Below are positions 25,520 through 33,957 of a stretch of 33,959 bases of DNA, piece after piece (the stretch's first letter is position 1; every line of letters begins with the position of its first letter). The position numbers and the translations under genes are program-made. The stretch spans positions 1 to 33,959 of the forward strand of contig NZ_JAHLOQ010000036.1 in assembly GCF_018917435.1 (NCBI RefSeq), given 5' to 3'. Source of the stretch: Intestinibacter bartlettii (GTDB lineage Bacteria > Bacillota > Clostridia > Peptostreptococcales > Peptostreptococcaceae). The notes beneath the pieces are model-generated. The model made no database searches. It was not told where the DNA came from and was given only the letters and a program-made list of their open reading frames with translations.

Positions 25520-26676
25520 CCTCTTTCACCCAACCTTTGAACATATGAATTATAATTTCTTTTTACATCTTCTAGACTACTTCCACCTATTGTTTCTAGG
25601 AAGAATTGACATATAACAAAAGCAACTACATTTTCACATACAACACTACATGCAGGCACTGCACAAGTATCTGAACGTTCTACTGTTGCTTCGTATTTTT
25701 CTAATGTATTTATATTTATTGAGTTAAGAGGTTTGTATAATGTTGGAATAGGTTTCATTGCACATCTTATTACAATTTCATCTCCTGTTGTCATTCCACC
25801 TTCTATACCACCTAATCTATTTGTAGCTCTTTTTATACCATCTTTTTCATTGTAGATTATTTCATCCATTACTTTAGAACCTGGAAGTCTAGCTACATCG
25901 AATCCTATACCAAATTCAACCCCTTTTATAGCTTGAGTTCCCATCAAATGCATAGCTAATACACCGTCAATTTTTCTATCAAATTGAGTATATGATCCTA
26001 GTCCTGGAATTAAATTTTTGACTCTAACTTCCACAACTCCGCCAATTGTATCTCTTTCACTTTTGATTTTGTCTATTTGTGCAATCATCTTAGCTTCAAT
26101 TTCTTTATTTGCACATCTAACTTCTGATTTATCTACATTATTTTTTATATAATCAAAATCGTATACATTTTCATCCTTCACGTTACCAATTTGTATAACA
26201 TGAGAGACAAAATCTATATCGAAATTTTTTAATACTTGTTTGCAAATTGCCCCTACTGCTACCCTACTTGCAGTTTCTCTTGCTGAAGATCTTTCTAATA
26301 CATTTCTTGCATCAGTAAAATCATATTTTAAACAACCTACTAAATCTGCATGTCCAGGTCTTACATTATCAACTTTTCTAGTTTCAAAATCTACCTCATC
26401 CATCGGTGCCATATATTCAGTCCAATTCTGGTAATCTTTATTTTTTACTTCAATTGAAACTGGTCCCCCTAATGTTTTCTTTCCTCTAACACCACCAAGA
26501 ATATTAACTTTATCACTTTCAATTTTCATTCTGCCACCGCGGCCATAACCACATTGACGTTTTTTAAGCTCTGCATTAATCTCATCAAAATTCAATTCTA
26601 CATTTGATGGTAAACCATCAATTATAGATATCAAACTTTGTCCATGTGATTCACCACTTGTCAAATACCTTAACAT
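25507..26676 (-). CDS. aroC: Chorismate synthase
   Basis: This last step of the shikimate pathway removes phosphate from EPSP to give chorismate and needs reduced FMN. The signatures are LTSGESHGQSL near the N-terminus, RPGHADL, RSSARETASR and GGIEGGMTTGD. I start at the second ATG (26676, 389 residues). The AAGGGG site is 8 bases before it but only 2 before the ATG at 26682, and the family begins with (M)LRYLT. It lies just downstream of an iron-sulfur flavoprotein gene and upstream of aroB and aroA. Confidence 0.95.
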   Translation of the reverse strand: MLRYLTSGESHGQSLISIIDGLPSNVELNFDEINAELKKRQCGYGRGGRMKIESDKVNILGGVRGKKTLGGPVSIEVKNKDYQNWTEYMAPMDEVDFETRKVDNVRPGHADLVGCLKYDFTDARNVLERSSARETASRVAVGAICKQVLKNFDIDFVSHVIQIGNVKDENVYDFDYIKNNVDKSEVRCANKEIEAKMIAQIDKIKSERDTIGGVVEVRVKNLIPGLGSYTQFDRKIDGVLAMHLMGTQAIKGVEFGIGFDVARLPGSKVMDEIIYNEKDGIKRATNRLGGIEGGMTTGDEIVIRCAMKPIPTLYKPLNSININTLEKYEATVERSDTCAVPACSVVCENVVAFVICQFFLETIGGSSLEDVKRNYNSYVQRLGERGWKK

Positions 26677-26701
26677 ATTCATCGCCCCTTACATTACAAT
26701 A

Positions 26702-27304
26702 TTAATTATTATTTTCTTTAATTTTTTTTATATATTCATCAACATCTCTGTTGAATTTAGCTTTAAAATCTTCATTTTCCTCAAAAGGCACTGCATCTGA
26801 ATTAGATAAGTATAAATTATATTCTAAGTCTGTATTTATAGACTTGTAGAATATATCCATTACAATTTGTCCACCTAAAAACTGATTTTCAAATTCTGGT
26901 TGTCCACCAATTGCTATATACATTCCTAATCTAAATTTATCTCTATCTATAGATGGCTTTCCTAAGACATATTTACTAGAGAAAAATGCTTGCGTTCTAT
27001 CTACTACTGTTTTTACTTTTGTAGAAACACTTGAAAAATACATTGGACTTACTGTTATTGTCCCTGTACTTTTATTAAATTCTTCATATATAGGTGTCAT
27101 ATCGTCTTTTATTATACAATAACCTGTTTTTTCACATGCACCACATGCTGTACAGTAATCTATATTCATTTTATATATGTCTAATACTTTGTAATTAATA
27201 TTATTCTCATCAAATTTCTTAGTCAATTCTTTTATAATAGAATGACAATTTTTATTTTTTCGAGGACTACCATTAATTATTAGTACTTTATCACTTATCC
27301 CCAT
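26702..27304 (-). CDS. Iron-sulfur flavoprotein (Isf-type flavodoxin-like reductase)
   Basis: This is a 200-residue cytoplasmic flavodoxin-fold protein. The phosphate-binding loop for FMN is NGSPRKNKN (11-19). It is followed by a compact cluster motif with C51, C54, C57 and C63 (Cx2Cx2Cx5C), which fits the Cx2Cx2Cx4-7C signature of iron-sulfur flavoproteins. SPMYFSSVS (about 90-98) is the usual second flavin-contact loop. Such proteins pass electrons from ferredoxin to small acceptors. AGGAGG precedes the ATG. It stands about 25 bases before aroC. A role in supplying reduced flavin to chorismate synthase is an attractive but untested idea. Confidence 0.85.
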   Translation of the reverse strand: MGISDKVLIINGSPRKNKNCHSIIKELTKKFDENNINYKVLDIYKMNIDYCTACGACEKTGYCIIKDDMTPIYEEFNKSTGTITVSPMYFSSVSTKVKTVVDRTQAFFSSKYVLGKPSIDRDKFRLGMYIAIGGQPEFENQFLGGQIVMDIFYKSINTDLEYNLYLSNSDAVPFEENEDFKAKFNRDVDEYIKKIKENNN

Positions 27305-27386
27305 ATAAATCCTCCTATTTTAATCTCAAATCTATTTGGACATTTTCATATTAATTATTATATCACTTAATATGATTTACTTTATA

Positions 27387-29162
27387 TTATTTATTACTTA
27401 AACATACTACTAATATATCATCATCAAAATTATGTTTCGGAACAAAATTTTCTAACTCTTTCTTTAATTCAGCTATAAAATCATCTTTTTTCAATTTATA
27501 ATTTTTTGATAGGAATGATTCAAATCTCTCTATTCCAAATTCCTCTTTATTTTGATTTTTTATTTCAATTATTCCATCTGTATACATACAAATCATGGAA
27601 CTATCTTTTATACATATTGTGCTTTGTTGGTAATTTATATCCTCTAGGACGCCTAATGGAACATTTTTTTTGCATAGAGCACCTTCAGCTGACTGTATAT
27701 TTCCAAAATTATCTATGATAATAGGACAATAATGACCTGCATTAGAAATCTCTAAAGTATTATTTTTACTGTCTATAATTCCAACTATACATGTAGTAAA
27801 TACATCCATCTTATCAAATTCATCATATAAAATTTGATTTAATTTATTCATAATTTCAGCTGCCGTTTGATAATTATAGCATAAAGTTTTAAAACATCCT
27901 TTTATCATAGCAACTATATAGTTTGAAACTATACCATGTCCCATAACATCTGCAATTATATATGCAACTTTATTTTCATCTATAACTTGTGCATGATAAA
28001 AGTCTCCTCCTATAACAGTTGCAGGTCTATGATAAAAATACAAATCTTTATCATTCTCTAGATTCATTTCACTTTCATTCATTATAAGTTTTTGCTGTTT
28101 ATTTAATATATTTAATTCATTTGCAATCAATTTATGCTTTGTTTCAGCTTGGTTGTATTTATATAGTTGCATTCCTAATACAATTTGTTTAGATATTAAT
28201 TCTAATATATTAAAGTCATCTTCAGTATATCCTTGACTATTATTTGAACATAATATGCATCCTAATAACTTATTTCCATCTTTTAATTTATAGTACATAT
28301 AATTAGATACTTCTACTTCATCTATAATCATAGAATCTGTATTATTTACATAATCTCCATCTTCATTATATTGACTTAGTTCAAGTAATATTTTTTGAAA
28401 ATCTATTTTTTTTCTTTTTCTATTTTCCATAGCACTAAAGATTTTGTAATCATAATTTAAATCATCTATTATTATAAATGCTTCATCACTTTTAGTTAAT
28501 CTTTTAGCTTGAGTATTTAATGATTCCATAAACTCATTTACATCATTATTTAAATGTAATTTTGTTGTAATTTCATTTATATTGCTTATAGATTCCCTCA
28601 GTTTATCTATTAATTCCTTAGTATGTTCATTATCAAAAGTGATTTCTATTGATAGTGCTATTAGAGATACAACGGAAGATATAAAGGTAATGTCTAATTC
28701 TTCTAATGAATCTTCTTCTGTTAAAAAGCATGTCATAAATCCTATGACATTGTAGTTTAAAACTAGAGGAAATACAATTCTACCTTTATATCCTTCCATC
28801 TGCGCTAATTCTCTTTCATCAATTGCTTTTGGACTTTCAAATATATCTTCTATATATATTATTTTCTTTTGTTCAACTGCTTCATGTATATATTCTGGAT
28901 AAGATTCCTTAAAATCTAATTTTGTTCCTATTTTTGAATTCTGTGGAAACGCCTTTGGTATATAATCTAAAGTAGCAGAACACACTAAGTAAGCGTGTTC
29001 AAAATTATTATCATAAAATAAGTTAATGCATGCTTTAGTAGGCTCAACCACCTCCAACATTTTATCTACAATTTGGTCTTTTATTTCAAAAAAATTAGTA
29101 GATTGAGTTACCATCGCAGATATATCAACTAAATTTTTCATTAGCTTTCTATTCTTCTCCAT
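27387..29162 (-). CDS. GAF-domain PP2C (SpoIIE/RsbU-type) serine phosphatase
   Basis: This 591-residue soluble signalling protein has an N-terminal GAF domain (about 25-170), a second GAF-like region (about 195-345), a short coiled coil (about 340-370) and a C-terminal SpoIIE-like PP2C domain. Metal-binding Asp residues lie in GGDFYHAQ (about 387), IIADVMGHG (about 406) and FDDDILVV near the end. Such phosphatases usually dephosphorylate an anti-anti-sigma factor, but no STAS or anti-sigma gene is nearby. I start at the ATG at 29162; AGGAGG is 7-8 bases before it, and a TTG one codon upstream is too close. It lies about 80 bases before the flavoprotein gene on the same strand. Confidence 0.88.
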   Translation of the reverse strand: MEKNRKLMKNLVDISAMVTQSTNFFEIKDQIVDKMLEVVEPTKACINLFYDNNFEHAYLVCSATLDYIPKAFPQNSKIGTKLDFKESYPEYIHEAVEQKKIIYIEDIFESPKAIDERELAQMEGYKGRIVFPLVLNYNVIGFMTCFLTEEDSLEELDITFISSVVSLIALSIEITFDNEHTKELIDKLRESISNINEITTKLHLNNDVNEFMESLNTQAKRLTKSDEAFIIIDDLNYDYKIFSAMENRKRKKIDFQKILLELSQYNEDGDYVNNTDSMIIDEVEVSNYMYYKLKDGNKLLGCILCSNNSQGYTEDDFNILELISKQIVLGMQLYKYNQAETKHKLIANELNILNKQQKLIMNESEMNLENDKDLYFYHRPATVIGGDFYHAQVIDENKVAYIIADVMGHGIVSNYIVAMIKGCFKTLCYNYQTAAEIMNKLNQILYDEFDKMDVFTTCIVGIIDSKNNTLEISNAGHYCPIIIDNFGNIQSAEGALCKKNVPLGVLEDINYQQSTICIKDSSMICMYTDGIIEIKNQNKEEFGIERFESFLSKNYKLKKDDFIAELKKELENFVPKHNFDDDILVVCLSNK

Positions 29163-29325
29163 CAAGCATCCTCCTTGATTGTTTCATTTAAAAAATTTCC
29201 TTTATTTGTAGATAAATTTTATCACAATAATTAATATAATCCAAGTAAAGTCGCTCAATCTTATTAAGATTTTAAATCAATTAACTTACATTTTTATATT
29301 AAATCTAAAATTATTTTAATATGTT

Positions 29326-29808
29326 TTAATCATTATTTTTATAATTCAAATATATATCTCTAACTGTTACTCCAAAAACGATACAAAAACTTATAATTAT
29401 AATTGGACTAAAATGTGTTATTAATCCAATTAGTAATATTGATATTAAAAATGAAATATCCTTTTTGCCTTTTTCTTTTAAGATTTGTTCTCTATTAACA
29501 CTAATATTATTTTTTATAGTTTCTATTTCAGATACTACCTTTTTCTTTAAACTTCTTTTGTAGAATAAATAAGATATTTCAACTAAAAATGCTCCTATTG
29601 TAAAATATATATTTATTTTTGAAGCAACATATAATATGACTAGTGCAACTAAAACTTTTAAAATATAAAAAATGGCCTTGTCCATTTTAATTGATATATT
29701 TTGTACTTTTTTAAATTGATCGTTAATCTCGTATTTTTCATCAGGCAACTTACTCATTTTGCTTTTAACTATTTCTGTATAAAATAATTTCATTATACCA
29801 TTTATCAT
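29326..29808 (-). CDS. Hypothetical membrane protein, 160 residues
   Basis: I do not recognise this protein. It has four hydrophobic helices in two pairs (about 44-63 with 66-83, and 118-132 with 134-150), separated by a lysine-rich segment that probably faces the cytoplasm. Both termini are also charged and cytoplasmic by the positive-inside rule. GGAGGG precedes the ATG. It is transcribed alone between the PP2C gene and a divergent unknown gene. Confidence 0.75.
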   Translation of the reverse strand: MINGIMKLFYTEIVKSKMSKLPDEKYEINDQFKKVQNISIKMDKAIFYILKVLVALVILYVASKINIYFTIGAFLVEISYLFYKRSLKKKVVSEIETIKNNISVNREQILKEKGKKDISFLISILLIGLITHFSPIIIISFCIVFGVTVRDIYLNYKNND

Positions 29809-30067
29809 AAAAATCCCTCCTCACTGATATTAAATAACTTTTCATATTCTATAGAATAATACATTCTACTTTTATTACCTATTATTCATATTTTTGACTA
29901 AAAATTTATTTTTATACAAGTTCAATTTTCAATCAAATCTTTAAATTTTTATATTTACATATATGTATATCAATGTCTTTTTTTGTTAAAAATAAAATTA
30001 AGAAAATAGTTATTTCAAATAGTTTTGAACAAAGTTTTTTTAATACATGTCAAATAAAATTCTAAAA

Positions 30068-30106
30068 AGGAGGTTTTCTCACAGTATTATGAGAATATAA
30101 AATATT
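30068..30106 (+). promoter_or_regulatory. Ribosome site separated from its start by a hairpin and a three-codon frame
   Basis: AGGAGG (30068-30073) lies 33 bases before the ATG at 30107. In between, TTCTCA (30076-30081) pairs with TGAGAA (30090-30095). An in-frame mini-frame ATG AGA ATA TAA (30089-30100) occupies the normal start position. Folding the hairpin would shorten the effective spacing to about 13 bases. This may set a low or regulated rate of translation. Confidence 0.5.
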
Positions 30107-30580
30107 ATGCAAATAGAAGAACTAGACTTAAACACACGAAATAAAATTTATAATACAACCAAAAGAGTCATTAGAAAATATCAAAAAGGTATTAGCTCAG
30201 GTAAATTAACAGCAGAAAAATTTGCAGATAATATATTTGCCAATAAAATATTACTAAATATCTTAGATGAATCTATTATTAATCAAGCAGATTTTCAAAA
30301 TTCATACATCAATTATATAAACTCTCTGATGCAAAGCCAAAACGAAAACTTTAAAAGTTATATGGACTCAAAATACAATAAAAGTACTATTAAGTCGACT
30401 GTTTCTCTACAAATACATCTTAAAAATATTTTAAAAAATAGCGACTATTCATTAAATATTCCAATCCAATATCTGAATAAAAAGGATATCGAAGCTATCA
30501 TAAAATATATTCAAACTGATAAAATAGATATTGGAAACGAAAAAATATATAAATATGTAAGTAAATCTAAAACTAATTAA
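30107..30580 (+). CDS. Hypothetical protein, 157 residues
   Basis: I do not recognise this protein. It is soluble, basic and helix-rich with no cysteine, and starts MQIEELDLNTRNKIYNTTKR. It carries KYQKG and KSTVSLQIHLKNILKN segments that could form amphipathic helices. Its start is odd: the ribosome site is 33 bases away behind a hairpin and a stop-terminated mini-frame. A clear terminator follows. Codon use matches the neighbours. Confidence 0.65.
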   Translation: MQIEELDLNTRNKIYNTTKRVIRKYQKGISSGKLTAEKFADNIFANKILLNILDESIINQADFQNSYINYINSLMQSQNENFKSYMDSKYNKSTIKSTVSLQIHLKNILKNSDYSLNIPIQYLNKKDIEAIIKYIQTDKIDIGNEKIYKYVSKSKTN

Positions 30581-30590
30581 AATTTATATT

Positions 30591-30671
30591 AAAAGAGCTG
30601 TTCTTTATACTGTATCTTCATTATTAAAAGTTTATTCTAATTGATGAAATACTATAAAAAACAGCTCTTTT
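30591..30671. terminator. Long bidirectional terminator
   Basis: AAAAGAGCTGTT (30591-30602) pairs perfectly with AACAGCTCTTTT (30660-30671), and the inner arms TTTATA and TATAAA extend it. It closes the plus-strand 157-residue gene. It also lies 18 bases past the stop of the 55-residue minus-strand gene. Confidence 0.8.
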
Positions 30672-30688
30672 TCTGATTTACTTTTTTA

Positions 30689-30856
30689 TTATCCTAATGC
30701 TTTTTCTAATTTAGATAAATGTTTTATTGGATAATATTTTAATAATTCCCTAAATTGCTCTGTTGTAAGACCTTGAGCAGTTGTATAAATACGTATTTTT
30801 TCATCTACATCCGCATTTATAAAATCATTTTTTATTTTTTCAAAATCTACTGCCAT
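30689..30856 (-). CDS. Small protein, 55 residues
   Basis: An open frame begins at the ATG at 30856 (MAVDFEKIKNDFINADVDEK), continues IRIYTTAQGLTTEQFRELLK, then YYPIKHLSKLEKALG, and stops with TAA at 30689. AGGAG lies 10 bases before the ATG. The composition is natural: amphipathic helices, few rare residues, and a QGLTTEQFRELL segment that reads like a helix-turn-helix pair. Short proteins of this general pattern occur in clostridia, but I cannot assign a function. It shares a terminator with the convergent upstream gene. Confidence 0.75.
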   Translation of the reverse strand: MAVDFEKIKNDFINADVDEKIRIYTTAQGLTTEQFRELLKYYPIKHLSKLEKALG

Positions 30857-31037
30857 AATAATACCACTCCTATGTTTAAAATTTAAATGATTGTAATCTA
30901 ATCATATATAAGTAAATTTGATATCTTTTTTAAAAATATCTCCATAATTATATTTACCTACAACACAAAAAATATGAGTCTATATTATAAAAAGTATGAT
31001 ATGAGTTTTCTTTCTAAAATTACGTTTAAATTAGTAA

Positions 31038-31074
31038 AGTGGTAAATACTCATTAATGTTGAATACTTACCACT
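31038..31074 (-). terminator. Terminator of the SASP gene
   Basis: AGTGGTAA (31038-31045) pairs with TTACCACT (31067-31074), and the inner arms are partly complementary. The minus-strand tail is TTTACTAATTT. It lies about 40 bases past the stop. Confidence 0.7.
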
Positions 31075-31114
31075 TCTATTTAACTAAAATATTATTATCT
31101 TAAATTATGTTTTG

Positions 31115-31333
31115 TTATTGTTGGCCTTTACCTGCCATTTGTTGTTCTGCCATTTCGACTAATTTTTTAGTCATGTATCCACCAACATAACCATTTTGTC
31201 TAGCTGTTAAATTTCCTTTGTCAACTTGTTGATAATCAGCCATTCCTAGTTCATTAGCTATTTCTAATTTCATTTGGTTTAATGCTTGTTTAGCTTGTGG
31301 AACTACTGTTTTGTTATTGTTGTTGTTTGACAT
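31115..31333 (-). CDS. Small acid-soluble spore protein, alpha/beta type
   Basis: This 72-residue DNA-binding spore protein saturates the forespore chromosome and is degraded by the Gpr protease at germination. The Gpr region KLEIANELG (22-30) and the second conserved block NGYVGGYMTKKLVEMAEQQ are intact. The N-terminus is rich in Asn and the C-terminus in Gln. AGAGG precedes the ATG. It shows the organism forms endospores. Forespore sigma-G control is expected from the family, but I cannot point to a clear -35/-10 pair. Confidence 0.95.
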   Translation of the reverse strand: MSNNNNNKTVVPQAKQALNQMKLEIANELGMADYQQVDKGNLTARQNGYVGGYMTKKLVEMAEQQMAGKGQQ

Positions 31334-31493
31334 ATTTAATACCTCTTTTCTAGTGATTTTTGTTTCTTGGTAGTATTATATGAAATATTTATTTTATAAT
31401 ACATACAATTTGTGACAAAATTCTTAATAGTTGGTATCAAATCTCAGCTATAACTTTTCTCAAAAAAGTAATATATATTTTATATAGTTCTAA

Positions 31494-32723
31494 TTAACAA
31501 TTAATTGCTGCCAGATATGCAGTTGAAAATGCTATTTGAAGATTAAATCCTCCTGTATATGCATCTACATCTATAACTTCGCCTGCAAAAAATAAACCTG
31601 AAACTAATTTAGATTCCATTGTGCTTGAATTAATTTCACTTGTTTTTACTCCACCTGAAGTTATAATCGCTTCTTCAATTGGTCTATAATTTTTAACTGT
31701 AAATGTTATATTTTTTATAAGGTGTACTAAATTTTTTCTATCTTCTTTAGATATTTGATTAACCTTTATATATGGATCTATTTTGCTAAGTTTAACTATT
31801 GTAGGTATTAATTGCTTAGGCAATAAATCATTTAAAGAGTTTTCAAAGTTCTTATTTGCATACTTTTGGAAATCCTTTTGTATTCTTTTGTCTAATTTAT
31901 CATCATCTAAAGCTGGTTTTAAATCTAACACTATTTTATAATTATCCTTAGCTAAGTCTCCCATACGACAACTTGCAGATTTTATAATAGGTCCATCTAA
32001 ACCATATTTAGTAAATTCCATTTCACCAAAATCATCATATATCTTTTTATTTTTTCTATTATACACATTGATACTTACATTTCTAAGAGATAATTTAGCT
32101 AATTCAACAACATAATCTTCCATTACTTCTAATCCTATAAGTGATGGTTTTGGGTTTATTATAGTATGTCCTAAACTTTTAGCAAATCTATATCCATCTC
32201 CTGTAGATCCTGTTCTTGGATAGCTAACTCCTCCCGTTGCAACAATTACACTGTCACATTCTATTTCTTTTTTATTAGAAAGGATTACTTTTTTAACACT
32301 TCCATCCTCTGTTACTATTCTTTCTACTTTTGAATCTAACAAAACTTCTACGTTTTTATTGCTTTTCATTTGTTTTTCTAATGCTCTTACTACATCTACT
32401 GCCTTATCACTAACTGGGAATACTCTCTTTCCTCTTTCTGTTTTAGTTTCAACACCCAAACTATTAAACATATCTATTACTTGATCATTAGTAAATGTAT
32501 AAAAAGCACTGTACAAGAATTTTCCGTTTGTTGGTACATTTTCTATTAATTCTTCAATTTCACAATTATTAGTTATATTACATCTACCTTTACCTGTTAT
32601 CAATAACTTTTGACCACATCTCTTTTGTTTTTCTAGTACGGTTACTTTGTACCCTCTATCTCCAGCAACTTTTGCAGCCATCATTCCACTTGCTCCAGCG
32701 CCTATAATTACTACTCTTTTCAA
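31494..32723 (-). CDS. FAD-dependent oxidoreductase, HI0933/YhiN family
   Basis: This is a 409-residue flavoprotein. The N-terminal dinucleotide fold is VVIIGAGASGMMAAKVAGDR (4-23) with an acidic residue after the second strand (VTVLEKQ). It is followed by the family signature CGQKLLITGKGRCNITNN. The C-terminal GGVKTSEI and FAGEVIDVDAYTGGFNLQ segments complete the FAD site. The physiological substrate of this family is not well known. It lies about 28 bases downstream of the PAP2 phosphatase gene on the same strand, so the two are probably co-transcribed. Confidence 0.9.
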   Translation of the reverse strand: MKRVVIIGAGASGMMAAKVAGDRGYKVTVLEKQKRCGQKLLITGKGRCNITNNCEIEELIENVPTNGKFLYSAFYTFTNDQVIDMFNSLGVETKTERGKRVFPVSDKAVDVVRALEKQMKSNKNVEVLLDSKVERIVTEDGSVKKVILSNKKEIECDSVIVATGGVSYPRTGSTGDGYRFAKSLGHTIINPKPSLIGLEVMEDYVVELAKLSLRNVSINVYNRKNKKIYDDFGEMEFTKYGLDGPIIKSASCRMGDLAKDNYKIVLDLKPALDDDKLDKRIQKDFQKYANKNFENSLNDLLPKQLIPTIVKLSKIDPYIKVNQISKEDRKNLVHLIKNITFTVKNYRPIEEAIITSGGVKTSEINSSTMESKLVSGLFFAGEVIDVDAYTGGFNLQIAFSTAYLAAINC

Positions 32724-32750
32724 AAAATCATCCTCTCAATATACTAAATT

Positions 32751-33656
32751 TTAATTTAAACCAAAACGTTCAAACAGAAATGGTGCTCCTGCTATCCCCC
32801 AAAATACAACTATCGTATATCTTATGTAATCAGCTATAAGTAAAACTTCCTCACTTGCGTTTGCAAGTAGTAATACTACTAACGATTTTGCTGCAACATA
32901 TATAATACCTAGTGTAATTATTCCAACTATAAATCTAAGTATTTTTACACTTAATTTTGGTTTAGATTTATTATTTGTAAAAATATTAGCCCTTTTTTTA
33001 CTTTCTTCAGTGCTAAAGTTTATAAATTTATCTTCTACAATATATCCCAATACAAATCCTGTATATAGTGCGAAACTTTTTACTAATTCTTCTCCTATAA
33101 AGAAATAAACTACTACAGCAAATAAAATCAATGTTAACAATAATATATAATAGCTTTTGTTTTCATAGACATAATCAAATAGTTTTACTAAAACTATACT
33201 GACTAATATTCCAATAACCCATCCAGCCGCAACGTCTTGTGGCCAATGAACGCCTAAATAAAGTCTTGAAATACCTGCTCCTAATATCATTATGATTCCT
33301 AGTAAAGTTACCCACCACTTTCTGAAATATTCTATTATAGCAGTCCAGACTGTAGTTGCTGTTTGGGTGTGACCACTTGGAAATGAATATCCTGTAGCTG
33401 TTTCTGTTCTTAAGGATTCTAAATTGTTGCTACCTATTGGTCTTGGAGCTTTAAATAGATTCTTCAATGTAGAGTTTATAGTTATACTTCCTGTAACTGC
33501 AAATAATATCCTTTGACCACATTTTTTATCTATACACCAATACATTATTGCTGCAATTAATACAACAGCTACTTGCTCTGTACATATTGTAAATAATGTA
33601 AATATCACAGTTAAAATATCATTTCTTATGCTTTGAAAAAATAAAAGTATATCCAT
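32751..33656 (-). CDS. PAP2-family membrane phosphatase
   Basis: This 301-residue integral membrane lipid-phosphatase-like protein has all three PAP2 motifs: KNLFKAPRP (Kx6RP, from K65), PSGH (93-96) and SRLYLGVHWPQD (SRx5Hx3D, 130-141). About eight hydrophobic helices are present. It may act on undecaprenyl pyrophosphate or phosphatidate-type lipids; the sequence does not decide. I start at the ATG at 33656 because AGGTGA lies 7 bases before it. The frame runs 10 codons further to an ATG at 33686 with no ribosome site. It leads the pair with the HI0933-type flavoprotein. Confidence 0.9.
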   Translation of the reverse strand: MDILLFFQSIRNDILTVIFTLFTICTEQVAVVLIAAIMYWCIDKKCGQRILFAVTGSITINSTLKNLFKAPRPIGSNNLESLRTETATGYSFPSGHTQTATTVWTAIIEYFRKWWVTLLGIIMILGAGISRLYLGVHWPQDVAAGWVIGILVSIVLVKLFDYVYENKSYYILLLTLILFAVVVYFFIGEELVKSFALYTGFVLGYIVEDKFINFSTEESKKRANIFTNNKSKPKLSVKILRFIVGIITLGIIYVAAKSLVVLLLANASEEVLLIADYIRYTIVVFWGIAGAPFLFERFGLN

Positions 33657-33753
33657 GCTTGCTTCACCTTCCCTTTTTACTATCATCTATTTTACATAAA
33701 ATTATTACATAAATATATATTTTCCGTTTAGATTTATTTAAAAATCTTTTAAA

Positions 33754-33838
33754 TTATTTACCATTTGTTACTTGTGCATACATTTCATAATAAAATCTTT
33801 TTATTATGTCTATTTTATTATAACAACTGAATATTAAA
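33754..33838 (-). pseudogene. Possible C-terminal fragment of a gene cut by a mobile element
   Basis: On the minus strand an open stretch reads FSCYNKIDIIKRFYYEMYAQ, then VTNGK, and stops at 33754-33756. It has protein-like composition but no start codon with a ribosome site. It is entered directly from the hairpin that may be an insertion-sequence end. It is short, so chance is possible. Confidence 0.25.
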
Positions 33839-33839
33839 A

Positions 33840-33888
33840 TGGGGCTGTCGCACGAACAATAAAAAATTCGTTCTGCGGTAGCCTTTTT
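33840..33888 (+). mobile_element. Hairpin resembling an insertion-sequence terminal repeat
   Basis: GGGGCTGTCGCACGAAC (33841-33857) folds back on GTTCTGCGGTAGCC (33870-33883) with two wobble pairs and one bulge, followed on the plus strand by TTTTTTT. A GGGGCTGTCGC start is common at the ends of IS1182-like elements, as I recall. A terminator for transcripts entering from the left is the alternative, and both may hold. Confidence 0.4.
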
Positions 33889-33957
33889 TTAACTTAAATT
33901 TAATGTATTTTTTAGTGTTTGATAAGGGAAATTTACTTTTAAAATATAAAAATATAC
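33889..33957 (-). CDS. Possible transposase C-terminus (partial, runs off the window)
   Basis: On the minus strand a frame open from the window edge ends VNFPYQTLKNTLNLS with TAA at 33889-33891, immediately before the terminal-repeat-like hairpin. That is the usual layout of an insertion sequence. Only 22 codons are visible, so the call rests on position more than sequence. Confidence 0.25.
   Translation of the reverse strand, partial: VYFYILKVNFPYQTLKNTLNLS

Noticed and set aside
26677-26701. Possible attenuator or T-box before aroC
   Set aside because: The gap to the flavoprotein gene is too short and no specifier stem or terminator pair is visible.
29257-29271. Palindrome AATCTTATTAAGATT after the 160-residue membrane protein gene
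   Set aside because: A 6-bp stem with a 3-base loop and no T tract, common by chance at this AT content. Not called a terminator.
31334-31420. Sigma-G promoter for the SASP gene (CATATAATA with an upstream TGTATG)
   Set aside because: The -10 is only a partial match and the -35 spacing is off. Regulation is expected from the gene family, not seen.
31452-31470. Weak hairpin after the HI0933-type gene
   Set aside because: The stem is only A/T-rich and about 6 bp, with no U tail.
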